Below are positions 55,915-64,000 of a stretch of DNA of 64,000 nt, piece after piece. The notes beneath the pieces are model-generated. The model saw only the letters and a list, made by a program, of their open reading frames with translations, was not told where the DNA came from and made no database searches. Positions within the stretch are counted from its first letter, which is position 1. Each line of letters begins with the position of its first letter. This stretch comes from Psychrobacter sp. JCM 18900 (lineage in GTDB: Bacteria > Pseudomonadota > Gammaproteobacteria > Pseudomonadales > Moraxellaceae). Both the position numbers and the translations under genes were made by a program. The stretch lies in assembly GCF_904846625.1 (NCBI RefSeq), contig NZ_CAJHBL010000003.1, forward strand, positions 585,666 through 649,665. Direction: 5' to 3'.

Positions 55915-57510
55915 ATGAGCGTAGATCCAAAGAAATTAAACAAAGAAGTTGCTAAGCGCCGCACCTTTGCCATTATCTCGCATCCCGATGCTGGTAAGAC
56001 CACCATGACCGAAAAACTCCTGTTATGGGGTCAAGCGATTCAGGTAGTGGGCGAAGTAAAAGGCCGTAAGACAGATCGTCATGCAACCTCAGATTGGATG
56101 AGCATGGAGCAAGAGCGTGGTATCTCGATTACGACGTCTGTCATGCAGTTTCCGTATAAAGACCATATGGTCAACCTACTAGACACCCCAGGTCACGCCG
56201 ACTTTAGTGAAGATACTTACCGTACTTTGACCGCAGTGGATAGTGCGCTGATGATGGTCGATGGTGCAAAAGGTGTCGAAGAACGAACCATCAAGCTGAT
56301 GGAAGTATGTCGTATGCGCGATACGCCTATCATCTCATTCGTCAACAAGCTAGATCGTCAGATTCGTGAGCCGCTTGAATTGCTTAGCGAAATCGAAGCA
56401 GTGTTGAAAATCAAATGTATCCCAGTGACTTGGCCTATCGGTATGGGTCAAGACTTCATCGGTGTCTATCATTTGACTGAAAATAAAACTTACTTTTATG
56501 AAAAAGGTAATGGCGGCAAGATGACGGTCTCTGAGACCCGAGAAGGCTACGATTATCCAGATATCCGTGAGCGCCTAGGACAGTTGATGTTTGACGCTTT
56601 TGAAGAGTCGCTTGAGCTGGTACAGATGGCGCTAGAAGAGTTCAGTGTTGAAGCATTTTTGGCTGGCGAGATGACGCCAGTATTGTTTGGTACAGCATTG
56701 GGTAACTTTGGGGTAAACATGGTACTTGATACCTTGGTCAAATATGCACCGCCGCCAAAAGCTCATCCAACGACTGAACGTGAAGTATCAGCCACCGAGA
56801 CAGATTTTACAGGCTTCGTCTTTAAGATTCAGGCCAATATGGATCCGCGTCATCGTGACCGCATTGCGTTCTTGCGAGTGTGCTCTGGTAAGTATGAGAA
56901 GGGCATGAAAATGAAGCATGTGCGTCTGGGTAAAGACGTACGTATTGCCGATGCGCTGACCTTTTTGGCAGGCGACCGCGAGGCGCTAGAAGAAGCCTAT
57001 CCGGGCGATATTATTGGTTTGCATAACCATGGCACCATCTCTATCGGTGACAGCTTCACTGAAGGCGAAGAGTTAAGCTTTACAGGTATTCCGCATTTTG
57101 CTCCTGAATTGTTCCGCCGTGTGGTACTAAAAGATCCGCTCAAATCAAAAGCGTTGCAAAAAGGTCTACAGCAGTTGAGTGAAGAGGGCGCAACACAGGT
57201 CTTTATGCCGCAGATTAACAATGATTTGGTTTTGGGTGCGGTCGGTGTCCTACAGTTTGAAGTGGTCGCGCATCGTCTAAAAGAAGAGTACAAAGTACAA
57301 TGTACCTTTGAGCCAGTATCGATAGCTACGGTACGCTGGATTCATTGCGATGATGAAGTAGCATTGGCGAAATTTAAGAAAAAAGCCCATGACCAATTAT
57401 CATTAGATGGTGGTGGTTATTTGACTTACCTTGCGCCATCACGCGTCAATTTACAGCTAATGCAAGACCGCTACCCAGAAGTGACTTTTAGTAGCACTCG
57501 CGAACATTAA
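55915..57510 (+). CDS. prfC: peptide chain release factor 3
   Basis: GTPase that recycles RF1 and RF2 after termination. 531 residues from ATG 55915 ([17 protein letters not shown]), the same length as E. coli RF3; an in-frame TTG at 55900 would add 5. G1 [13 protein letters not shown], effector loop [16 protein letters not shown]3 [15 protein letters not shown]4 NKLDRQ; then domain II ([20 protein letters not shown]) and domain III ([16 protein letters not shown]). A weak ribosome-binding site is the only oddity. Confidence 0.96.
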   Translation: MSVDPKKLNKEVAKRRTFAIISHPDAGKTTMTEKLLLWGQAIQVVGEVKGRKTDRHATSDWMSMEQERGISITTSVMQFPYKDHMVNLLDTPGHADFSEDTYRTLTAVDSALMMVDGAKGVEERTIKLMEVCRMRDTPIISFVNKLDRQIREPLELLSEIEAVLKIKCIPVTWPIGMGQDFIGVYHLTENKTYFYEKGNGGKMTVSETREGYDYPDIRERLGQLMFDAFEESLELVQMALEEFSVEAFLAGEMTPVLFGTALGNFGVNMVLDTLVKYAPPPKAHPTTEREVSATETDFTGFVFKIQANMDPRHRDRIAFLRVCSGKYEKGMKMKHVRLGKDVRIADALTFLAGDREALEEAYPGDIIGLHNHGTISIGDSFTEGEELSFTGIPHFAPELFRRVVLKDPLKSKALQKGLQQLSEEGATQVFMPQINNDLVLGAVGVLQFEVVAHRLKEEYKVQCTFEPVSIATVRWIHCDDEVALAKFKKKAHDQLSLDGGGYLTYLAPSRVNLQLMQDRYPEVTFSSTREH

Positions 57511-57542
57511 ATTTATTTATATTTCTATATTGTTCATTGATT

Positions 57543-57567
57543 AAGACACGCCAGCCGTGTCTTTTTT
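57543..57567 (+). terminator. terminator of prfC
   Basis: AGACACG, short loop, CGTGTCT followed by a T-run. Confidence 0.88.
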
Positions 57568-57712
57568 ATTGCCTGTATTTACGACTCGAATAGTAAAAGT
57601 CAGACAACCGTTTGCTTACATCATCTCAAAAACGTGAACAGTCTTCCTACAATACATTGCAATTGTTACGGTAGAATATTGAATGGCATTTTATATTTGT
57701 AAAAGAGGACAT

Positions 57713-58564
57713 ATGCACACTACGACTCAAACTGATGATAAATCTATATCGGCTGATCTATTTTCGATAAAGGTAAGCCAGAGATGTTCAATTGCTATGT
57801 TAACAGGCAGCCTACTGTTAAGTGCCGTTAGTATGTCGGTAAATGCCGGAAGCTTTATTAGCAGCACGGAATATCTACCGTATCAACTACCCAGTAATAT
57901 ACAAGAGATGTGTGACAAGCGTGATAACTGTCCAGAGATTGAAGTTAAATATCTCAAAAGCAGTCAAAACTGGATAGATGAGATTGCCAATGCCCGTATC
58001 GATAACTTAGTCGTCAATAGTCAGATGACAGAGTCAGCACCTATTAAAGGTAAAAGTAGTGAAAAAGAAGTTACAGCTGCTATTGATGGCTTTGTGAGCT
58101 CGCAATTCCAAGATATGCCTGATGATGTGTCGTGGGGTTATAATCTGATGGTAGCGCCTCATTACTTAGGTCATGTCGATGACTTTGAACTGTTTGAGAT
58201 TAGTTCCTATGTCTATACGGGCGGTGCACACGGCATGCCTTATAGCGAGTACCTAATATTTGACCCAAGTACCAAAAAGCAAATTACGCTTGACGACATG
58301 CTTATCTCAGATAAAAAACCTCGTTTTGAGGCACTTGCCTATGATGCATATAAAGTGTGGGTTAAAACGGTTGCCGAAGACGTGAGCAGTTATGAGAAAA
58401 ACTGGCCATTTACGTTAAGCGATAATGTGACCTTGACTGATACAGGCATTAGCATTCGTTATCAGCATTACTCTATCGGTCCATATGCTTACGGTATGCC
58501 TGTCCTTAATATCCCCTATAGCAAGCTTGATAAAGTTATAAAACCTCGCTTTATACCAAAGTAA
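57713..58564 (+). CDS. exported DUF3298-family protein
   Basis: 283 residues from ATG 57713, with GAGG 4 bases upstream; an ATG at 57683 is open but lacks one. A long N-region precedes a hydrophobic signal segment (CSIAMLTGSLLLSAVSMSVNA, split as IAMLTGSLLLSAVSM). The C-terminal half fits the DUF3298/RsiV-like fold: SSYVYTGGAHGMPYSEYLIFD, KKQITLDDML and HYSIGPYAYGMP. Such domains occur in periplasmic proteins and in the lysozyme-binding anti-sigma factor RsiV, but no sigma-factor gene is nearby. A CxxxxxC pair (CDKRDNC) may form a disulfide. Confidence 0.85.
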   Translation: MHTTTQTDDKSISADLFSIKVSQRCSIAMLTGSLLLSAVSMSVNAGSFISSTEYLPYQLPSNIQEMCDKRDNCPEIEVKYLKSSQNWIDEIANARIDNLVVNSQMTESAPIKGKSSEKEVTAAIDGFVSSQFQDMPDDVSWGYNLMVAPHYLGHVDDFELFEISSYVYTGGAHGMPYSEYLIFDPSTKKQITLDDMLISDKKPRFEALAYDAYKVWVKTVAEDVSSYEKNWPFTLSDNVTLTDTGISIRYQHYSIGPYAYGMPVLNIPYSKLDKVIKPRFIPK

Positions 58565-58721
58565 ATACTGTATGGTGTTTGAGGAAAGTACTTAATAAAC
58601 TGTGCTAGGCAAATATTATTAAAGAAATAGCGACAATACTTATCATAAATTGGCAGTAATATTTTAGAGTTATTATTTTTAGCATCATTGGATATTCAAT
58701 AGAAAAATAAGGAGTTATAAC

Positions 58722-60041
58722 ATGACAAACGAGACAGACAGTATGAATACGGCAGCAAGTACAACTTGGCAGCTGAATGCATTGACGGAAGCGCTAGGTG
58801 ACCTAACACTGACGGTTAGTGATAGTTTATCTATAGGTCGTGGTAGTGATAACGACGTAGTGCTAGGTAGCAAGCAGGTTTCTCGCAACCATGCAGTGCT
58901 CAGTGTGCTAGATGGTCAGCTGTATGTGAAGGACTTAGATTCTTCTAATGGCACGTTTATCAATGAGCAACGTATCGAAGGTAATGAATCTAGTCATCTA
59001 AAAGCAGATGACACACTTGGCTTTGCAAGTTTTAGTTTTCAAGTACAGGCATCTGCTTCACCTGCGACAACGTCAGAGAGTGAGGCACTAGCGCCAGTAG
59101 CCACAGAAGAGCCGGTAGCAGATGCAGATACACATGAGAACGTTGATGCCGCTGCCGTGACAGAAACTCCTGCTAGTGTGCCTGTGACCGAAGAGCAAAT
59201 AGTTGAGGAAAGCGTTCTTGAAGAAAGTGCGAGCAAAGAAACTCTGATTGAAGAAGAGCCGATCATAGAACAAACAGGCAACGAGCCAGTGATTAAAGAA
59301 ACTGGCATCGAAGAAATGTTGCCTGCTGCAGATGATACTGTACCTGTAGAGCCTTTACCTGTAGATGCCGGCTCAGATATGACCGAAGAATCAGTCACTC
59401 CTACGCACGAAACCGTTGAATCAGTTGTTGAAGAACCAGTTGTTGAAGAGCCAGCTTTTGAAGAACCAGCTTTTGAAGAACCAGCTGTTGAAGAGCTAGC
59501 TACTGAAGAAGCCGTTGCTACAGAACCAGTTGTCAAAGAAACAGGTATCGATGAAGTACTGTCTGACGCGGATGCAGCATCGCCTACGTTAGTAGAAGAA
59601 ACGCCAGTTGCCACAGAAGGGGTAGATGACACATCTGTACCAACAACAACTGAAACAGAGGCTGTGACGACTACAGAGCCACCACAGACAGCATCTACTG
59701 ATAGTGCGCCAGTGGTAGAAGAGCAGCCAGCAGTGCATGAGGAGCCAGCAGTTCAAGACGAACACGACAAAACGACAAAAACAGAGTTACAAGAAGAAGC
59801 TGACCCTGAAGTTTTAAAAGCCAAACAAGCAGCTAGTGCACAATTTTCAGGCACGGCTAATTTAGGGCAGCCGCGCGATCTTGGTACCGAAGGCAATAAT
59901 GCGATGGATCAAGAAATCAGCAATCCTGCTCATGCAGGTCATGTAGAGAAAAAAGCGAGCGGCGGCTGGTTCATATGGGTATTTGTGACCATTCTAATTA
60001 TCGGTTTGGCCTTATGGTTGTTTAATATGGGCGGTGCATAA
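58722..60041 (+). CDS. FHA-domain protein with repeat-rich linker and C-terminal TM anchor
   Basis: 439 residues. FHA domain (about 22-105) with the phosphothreonine-site pattern SIGRGSDNDVVL, SRNHAVLSVLDG and SSNGTFINEQRI. A Glu/Pro/Val/Thr-rich, probably disordered linker (about 110-375) carries short tandem units (EEPVVEEPAFEEPAFEEP) and a duplicated motif KETGIxExL (about residues 194 and 273). A conserved-looking segment (AQFSGTANLGQPRDLG) precedes a C-terminal TM helix (about 412-435, GGWFIWVFVTILIIGLALWL). The protein probably sits in the inner membrane facing the cytoplasm and binds a Thr-phosphorylated partner. No Ser/Thr kinase gene is in the window. AAGGAG 8 bases before ATG. Confidence 0.88.
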   Translation: MTNETDSMNTAASTTWQLNALTEALGDLTLTVSDSLSIGRGSDNDVVLGSKQVSRNHAVLSVLDGQLYVKDLDSSNGTFINEQRIEGNESSHLKADDTLGFASFSFQVQASASPATTSESEALAPVATEEPVADADTHENVDAAAVTETPASVPVTEEQIVEESVLEESASKETLIEEEPIIEQTGNEPVIKETGIEEMLPAADDTVPVEPLPVDAGSDMTEESVTPTHETVESVVEEPVVEEPAFEEPAFEEPAVEELATEEAVATEPVVKETGIDEVLSDADAASPTLVEETPVATEGVDDTSVPTTTETEAVTTTEPPQTASTDSAPVVEEQPAVHEEPAVQDEHDKTTKTELQEEADPEVLKAKQAASAQFSGTANLGQPRDLGTEGNNAMDQEISNPAHAGHVEKKASGGWFIWVFVTILIIGLALWLFNMGGA

Positions 60042-60121
60042 TTCAAATCTACACTAGGTTTTGTCGCAATTTTTGATATAGAGCCTTGTTATGATTACCG
60101 TTTTTTAAACAAATGACTCAT

Positions 60122-60157
60122 TATAGCGTCGATATTTTAGCGAATATTGACGCTATA
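60122..60157 (+). terminator. long stem-loop upstream of trpE (terminator or attenuator)
   Basis: TATAGCGTCGATATT, loop TTAGCG, AATATTGACGCTATA: about 15 bp with one wobble, followed by a T-rich TTTTATAG. It may end the FHA gene transcript or form part of a trpE leader. Confidence 0.6.
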
Positions 60158-60165
60158 TTTTATAG

Positions 60166-60199
60166 AGCAGCTTATATTTATTATTGTCTATAAGCTGCT
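60166..60199 (+). promoter_or_regulatory. second stem-loop in the trpE leader
   Basis: AGCAGCTTATA (60166-60176) and TATAAGCTGCT (60189-60199) pair perfectly over 11 bp, ending 14 bases before the trpE start, so it could mask the ribosome-binding site. No leader peptide with Trp codons lies upstream. Confidence 0.5.
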
Positions 60200-60213
60200 A
60201 AGAGAGCGCTATT

Positions 60214-61710
60214 ATGATGACTTTTGAAGAATATCAAGCTTTTAGAGATAGGGGCTTTAGTCACGCACCGCTAGTAAAAAAGCGTCTGATGGATGCGCAG
60301 ACTCCCGTATCTGTATTCTCCAAAGTACGTGATCTAAATGGCTCTGCCTATCTGTTTGAGTCTGTGGTAGGCGGTGAGCGCTGGGCGCGATACTCCATGA
60401 TTGGATTGGGTAGTGATCTGATTTTGCAGTACGCTGATGGCAATATGACGACCAAACGAAACGATCATATTGATACAGAGTCAGTAGAGAATCCCTTTGA
60501 TTACCTGCGTGAGCTGATGGCGCAATATCATATGCCAACCGCTGAAGATGTGCCAACGATGCCGAGCTTTAGCGGCGGTTTAGTCGGTTACTTTGGCTAC
60601 GATATGGTACGTGTTATTGAGCCAAGTGTCGGCTTATCTGATGCGGCCAATCCAATGTCGATGCCAGATATGTGGCTGATGCTTTCGATGAGCGTTATTG
60701 TATTTGATAATTTAGAGAATACGCTATCAATCATCGTCTATGCTGATTGCCAGTCTGAGGATGGCTACAGTTCAGCTATTCGCGAGTTAGAACAAATTGA
60801 GGAAAAGCTAGCAGAGCCATCAAACCTGCGCGCACCTGTAATGCCTACGCCTAAATTTATATCGCAAACAGGTGCTGAAAAATACTGTAGTGATGTCAAT
60901 AAAATAAAGGATTACATTGCCGCAGGTGACGTCATGCAGGTAGTGCCAGCGCAGCGCTTGACAGCGGACTATACAGGCGACTCTCTAGCCGTCTATCGTG
61001 CGCTTCGCTACCTAAACCCATCACCGTATCTGTTTTTGGTGCATGGCTATACACTCGACGATCACAAACGCTTTGATATTATAGGTGCTTCTCCTGAAAT
61101 CCTATCTCGTATCGAAAATGGCAAGGTGACGGTAAGGCCGCTGGCAGGGACGCGGCAACGTGGCCAAGATGAGGCTGAAGACTTAGCGCTTGAGCAAGAG
61201 CTGTTAAATGATGAGAAAGAGACAGCCGAGCATTTGATGCTTATTGATTTGGGTCGCAATGATATTGGCCGTGTTTGCGAGTATGGCAGTGTCAAAGTCA
61301 CAGAAAAGATGTTTATAGAGCGCTACTCACAAGTAATGCATATCGCATCTAATGTTGAGGGTACGATACGAGCTGACAAAGATGCACTAGATGTATTTCG
61401 TGCCACTTTCCCAGCTGGGACGCTATCGGGTGCACCTAAAATCCGCGCCATGCAAATCATCGATGAGATAGAACCAGTACGTCGAACAGTATTTGGCGGT
61501 TCAGTTGGTTATCTAGGTTGGAATGGTAATATGGACACGGCCATTGCTATCCGTACTGCGGTGATGCGCCGTGGTGAGATACATATTCAAGCCGGAGCAG
61601 GGGTTGTTGCTGATTCTGTTCCAGAAAAAGAATGGGATGAAACCAATAAAAAAGCATTAGCATTAATAAAAGCGGTAGAAATGGCCTGTAATGGCTTGCG
61701 TATTCGCTAA
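60214..61710 (+). CDS. trpE: anthranilate synthase component I
   Basis: Converts chorismate to anthranilate with the TrpG glutaminase, the first step of tryptophan synthesis. 498 residues, typical for TrpE. N-terminal part with the Ser-containing inhibitor site region (NGSAYLFESVVGGERWARYS), then the chorismate-binding domain: QVVPAQRL, FLVHG, GASPEIL, RPLAGTRQRGQ, LIDLGRNDIGRV, FPAGTLSGAPK and QAGAGVVADSVPEKEW. ATG 60214 or 60217. trpG, trpD and trpC do not follow; tRNA genes do, so trpE is separated from the rest of the pathway within this window. Confidence 0.97.
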   Translation: MMTFEEYQAFRDRGFSHAPLVKKRLMDAQTPVSVFSKVRDLNGSAYLFESVVGGERWARYSMIGLGSDLILQYADGNMTTKRNDHIDTESVENPFDYLRELMAQYHMPTAEDVPTMPSFSGGLVGYFGYDMVRVIEPSVGLSDAANPMSMPDMWLMLSMSVIVFDNLENTLSIIVYADCQSEDGYSSAIRELEQIEEKLAEPSNLRAPVMPTPKFISQTGAEKYCSDVNKIKDYIAAGDVMQVVPAQRLTADYTGDSLAVYRALRYLNPSPYLFLVHGYTLDDHKRFDIIGASPEILSRIENGKVTVRPLAGTRQRGQDEAEDLALEQELLNDEKETAEHLMLIDLGRNDIGRVCEYGSVKVTEKMFIERYSQVMHIASNVEGTIRADKDALDVFRATFPAGTLSGAPKIRAMQIIDEIEPVRRTVFGGSVGYLGWNGNMDTAIAIRTAVMRRGEIHIQAGAGVVADSVPEKEWDETNKKALALIKAVEMACNGLRIR

Positions 61711-61852
61711 TTAAATGGCCGGTGATATGGCAAAAACAAAGGCTGCAAGTAAAAAGCCAATTTATCGTCATATTTTTATTTATAAAAAAACAAGCTTAAT
61801 CAGTAACTTAAATATTTATATCAAATTAATTTAAAAAAAGATGAAAAAGTAC

Positions 61853-61880
61853 TTGCGCATCTCGAAAAATTTGATAGAAT
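61853..61880 (+). promoter_or_regulatory. candidate promoter of the tRNA cluster
   Basis: TTGCGC (61853-61858), 16-base spacer, TAGAAT (61875-61880), ending 22 bases before the first tRNA. Matches sigma-70 at 4/6 and 5/6. Confidence 0.65.
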
Positions 61881-61902
61881 AGCCACCACTTTAAGAGAAC
61901 AA

Positions 61903-61978
<76 letters not shown>

Positions 61979-62045
61979 TCTCTCTTAAAGTAGCTTTTTA
62001 TGAATTTGTCTTAAATGTAAGTCATTTTTGTTCAAAGCAACCTAA

Positions 62046-62129
62046 GGTGGGGTTGGGGAGCGGTCAAACCCAACAGACTGTAAATCTGTCGCGAAAGCTT
62101 CGAAGGTTCGAATCCTTCCCCCACCACCA
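62046..62129 (+). tRNA. tRNA-Tyr (anticodon GTA)
   Basis: 84 bases with CCA and the long variable arm typical of class II tRNAs. Acceptor GGTGGGG/CCCCACC, anticodon stem ACAGA/TCTGT with loop CTGTAAA, T-loop TTCGAAT. Confidence 0.97.
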
Positions 62130-62213
62130 TATTTTCTAAAGTTTGTCATAGCGCCAAGCATACTCTCTATATCTCATAACTCTCGATTAGAGTTATCCTG
62201 AATAAGAGTAAAT

Positions 62214-62287
62214 GCGGGTGTGGTATAATGGTAACACCTTAGCCTTCCAAGCTAATGACGCGGGTTCGATTCCCGCCACCCGCTCCA
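62214..62287 (+). tRNA. tRNA-Gly (anticodon TCC)
   Basis: 74 bases with CCA. Acceptor GCGGGTG/CACCCGC, anticodon stem TTAGC/GCTAA with loop CTTCCAA, T-loop TTCGATT. Confidence 0.97.
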
Positions 62288-62390
62288 TATATACACCATC
62301 GCAAAGCATAACAATAAATCATCACGAGAGTCAGTAATTATTGCTGCATCGTGATATTTTTTTTAGTGCAGTTCAAAGGTTTCAATATAC

Positions 62391-62465
<75 letters not shown>

Positions 62466-62674
62466 TTTATTGTTTACACCTTTTATGCTTGTTTTGCTAT
62501 TTATATAACTTTGCGTCGATATCGAAATTATAGAATATTGAAATATATAACAGTAGTGCGGTAGACAATGATTCAAAGGTGACACTGAGGTGTTGCCTTT
62601 TAGTGCTGTCAGTATATTAATAAATATTGGTTTTGATGGTCTTATATAGAAAAGACTAAAACTAATAGGTCAGT

Positions 62675-62992
62675 ATGCAGACGTTAATACATTATTTTTT
62701 GCACTTTGGTTTCCCTTTTTTTATCGCGATTGCGTTTTTTAGAGAAGAGTGGAAAAAAGCATATCTGATTTTGCTTGCGACCATGTTGGTTGATATAGAT
62801 CATCTGGTAGCAAACCCAATATTTCAGGCAAATAGATGTAGCATTAATTTTCATCCGTTACATACTTATTATGCGATGCTAGTGTATTTTGCTTTACTCT
62901 TTCTTCGTAAGCCTTTTAATATCATTGGAACTGGATTGCTGTTCCATATGTTAACGGATTTTACGGATTGTTTGATGATGTCGGTCAGCTAA
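62675..62992 (+). CDS. DUF6122-family membrane protein
   Basis: 105 residues, mostly hydrophobic, about 3-4 TM segments. The polar motifs between them are distinctive: an early His in LIHYFLHFGFPFFIA, REEWKKAYLILLATMLVDIDHLVANP, a Cys and His pair in NRCSINFHPLHTYYAM, and FHMLTDFTDCLM at the end. The conserved His/Asp spacing (DIDHL, HPLH, HMLTD) recalls metal-dependent membrane hydrolases of the YdjM/LexA-regulated type, but function is unknown. AGG lies just before ATG 62675. It sits between the last tRNA and tufB, where E. coli has no gene. Confidence 0.82.
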   Translation: MQTLIHYFLHFGFPFFIAIAFFREEWKKAYLILLATMLVDIDHLVANPIFQANRCSINFHPLHTYYAMLVYFALLFLRKPFNIIGTGLLFHMLTDFTDCLMMSVS

Positions 62993-63100
62993 TATCGCGA
63001 CCTTGCATATCAAGATAATTATACGGTTATAAGAAAGGTTATAATCAATCGAGCTTTATATCTACTAGCTAGAGAGAAGTTGATTTCGATTGAGAGATGT

Positions 63101-63130
63101 ATGACTATTTAAGACAAGTCAGCGTATAAT
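63101..63130 (+). promoter_or_regulatory. candidate promoter of tufB
   Basis: ATGACT (63101-63106), 18-base spacer, perfect TATAAT (63125-63130). Another TATAAT lies at 63040-63045 without a good -35. Would give a leader of about 135 bases. Confidence 0.55.
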
Positions 63131-63270
63131 AACGGATACAAGAATTAGTTCGGAGCATTGTTTAAGCAGTGGTTCGTGCGGTTGATAGCTAGGTTTATGA
63201 TGATTTAATTCTATTATGAGCCATTAAACAGCTTTTTATTGATCATTCACCAAAAAAAGAGGAAATACCC

Positions 63271-64000
63271 ATGGCAAAGGCCAAGTTTGAACGTAACAAG
63301 CCACACGTCAACGTCGGTACAATCGGACACGTTGACCATGGTAAAACAACCCTTACCGCTGCAATCGCAACCGTAGCTGCAATCACCTCTGGTGGCGAAG
63401 CTAAAGACTACGCGTCTATTGACTCAGCACCAGAAGAAAAAGCACGTGGTATCACCATCAACACCTCACACGTAGAATATGACACAGACAGCCGTCACTA
63501 CGCACACGTAGATTGCCCAGGTCACGCCGATTATGTTAAAAACATGATCACTGGTGCTGCCCAGATGGACGGCGCAATCCTAGTCGTATCTGCAACTGAC
63601 GGCCCTATGCCACAGACTCGTGAGCACATCTTGCTTTCACGTCAGGTTGGCGTACCGTACATCATCGTATTCATGAACAAATGTGACATGGTTGATGACG
63701 AAGAATTGTTAGAGTTAGTAGAAATGGAAGTTCGTGAACTATTGAACGACTATGACTTCCCAGGCGATGACACTCCTATCGTTAAAGGTTCTGCTACTGA
63801 AGCCCTAAAAGGCTCAGAAGAAAAATACGGCCAACCAGCTGTTGTAGAACTATTAAACGTACTAGACACTTATATCCCAGAGCCAGAGCGTGACATCGAC
63901 AAAGCATTCCTAATGCCAATCGAAGACGTATTCTCAATCTCAGGTCGTGGTACTGTAGTAACAGGCCGTGTTGAATCTGGTATCGTTAAAGTTGGCGACG
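63271..64000 (+). CDS. tufB: elongation factor Tu, N-terminal part (3' end outside window)
   Basis: Delivers aminoacyl-tRNA to the ribosome as a GTP complex. About 243 residues visible: [20 protein letters not shown]1 GHVDHGKTT, effector [12 protein letters not shown]3 [12 protein letters not shown]4 NKCDM and the start of domain II ([11 protein letters not shown]). GAGGA lies upstream of ATG 63271. Very strong codon bias. Its place after the Thr-Tyr-Gly-Thr tRNAs identifies the tufB locus; the other copy (tufA) would lie in the str operon. Confidence 0.98.
   Translation, partial: MAKAKFERNKPHVNVGTIGHVDHGKTTLTAAIATVAAITSGGEAKDYASIDSAPEEKARGITINTSHVEYDTDSRHYAHVDCPGHADYVKNMITGAAQMDGAILVVSATDGPMPQTREHILLSRQVGVPYIIVFMNKCDMVDDEELLELVEMEVRELLNDYDFPGDDTPIVKGSATEALKGSEEKYGQPAVVELLNVLDTYIPEPERDIDKAFLMPIEDVFSISGRGTVVTGRVESGIVKVGD

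Noticed and set aside
59039..59632. 197-codon Ser/Thr-rich frame on the minus strand
   Set aside because: It is the antisense of the Glu/Pro repeat linker of the FHA gene; the composition follows from the repeats and it has no start signal.
60042..60213. Classical trp leader peptide for attenuation
   Set aside because: No short reading frame with tandem Trp codons exists in this gap, although two hairpins do.

Overview
The window reads as chromosomal DNA of a gammaproteobacterium of the Moraxellaceae, most likely Psychrobacter. The evidence is the moderately low GC content, the protein sequences, the gacS/barA - cysM - rlmD - relA block, the metX-metW pair, and the tRNA Thr-Tyr-Gly-Thr cluster just upstream of tufB. 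I see no insertion sequence, phage, CRISPR array or flagellar gene. Most genes are housekeeping, with single accessory genes scattered between them.

Layout. 1-2.5 kb: 3' part of typA, mscL, a small exported protein. 2.7-10.3 kb (minus strand): cysM, a PolB-like 3'-5' exonuclease, rlmD, relA and mutM. 10.9-17.1 kb (plus): the hybrid kinase BarA/GacS, a crotonase and a Bcr/CflA drug transporter. 17.5-21.9 kb (plus): a compact five-gene signalling cluster made of a solute-binding lipoprotein, a membrane CheA-like kinase, a single-domain CheY-like regulator and two tandem CheX-like phosphatases. This is the most unusual locus here. 22.4-24.4 kb: rpsB-tsf. 24.6-28.9 kb (minus): a lytic transglycosylase, lrgAB-like genes and hflX. 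29-32.6 kb: a PlsC-type acyltransferase, a Tas-like aldo/keto reductase, an SlpA-type PPIase and a cold-shock/DUF1294 fusion. 32.8-39.1 kb (minus): ileS-lspA, a thioredoxin-like membrane protein and a GNAT-nitrilase fusion. 39.7 kb: a membrane-anchored BLUF photoreceptor. 40.4-43.4 kb: a divergent D-2-hydroxyglutarate dehydrogenase / serA pair. 43.5-50.6 kb: trhO, a Sel1-repeat protein, metX-metW, hemH, an acidic disordered protein and a membrane protein. 50.9-58.6 kb: polA, ohr, a lipoprotein, prfC and a DUF3298 protein. 58.7-64 kb: an FHA-domain membrane protein, trpE, four tRNA genes, a DUF6122 protein and the 5' part of tufB.

How genes work together. SerA makes 3-phosphohydroxypyruvate and D-2-hydroxyglutarate dehydrogenase can remove its by-product. 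CysM continues serine sulfur metabolism, and MetX/MetW serve methionine. RelA and BarA are global stress regulators. LspA, IleS, RpsB, Tsf, TypA, PrfC and EF-Tu serve translation and secretion. Most transcription units end in clear intrinsic terminators, many of them bidirectional between convergent genes. Several long intergenic regions carry unexplained stem-loops (relA upstream, trpE leader, Sel1 and metX upstream regions, BLUF upstream region). Several start codons were moved from the longest reading frame to positions backed by a ribosome-binding site or by family conservation, and three genes appear to use TTG.
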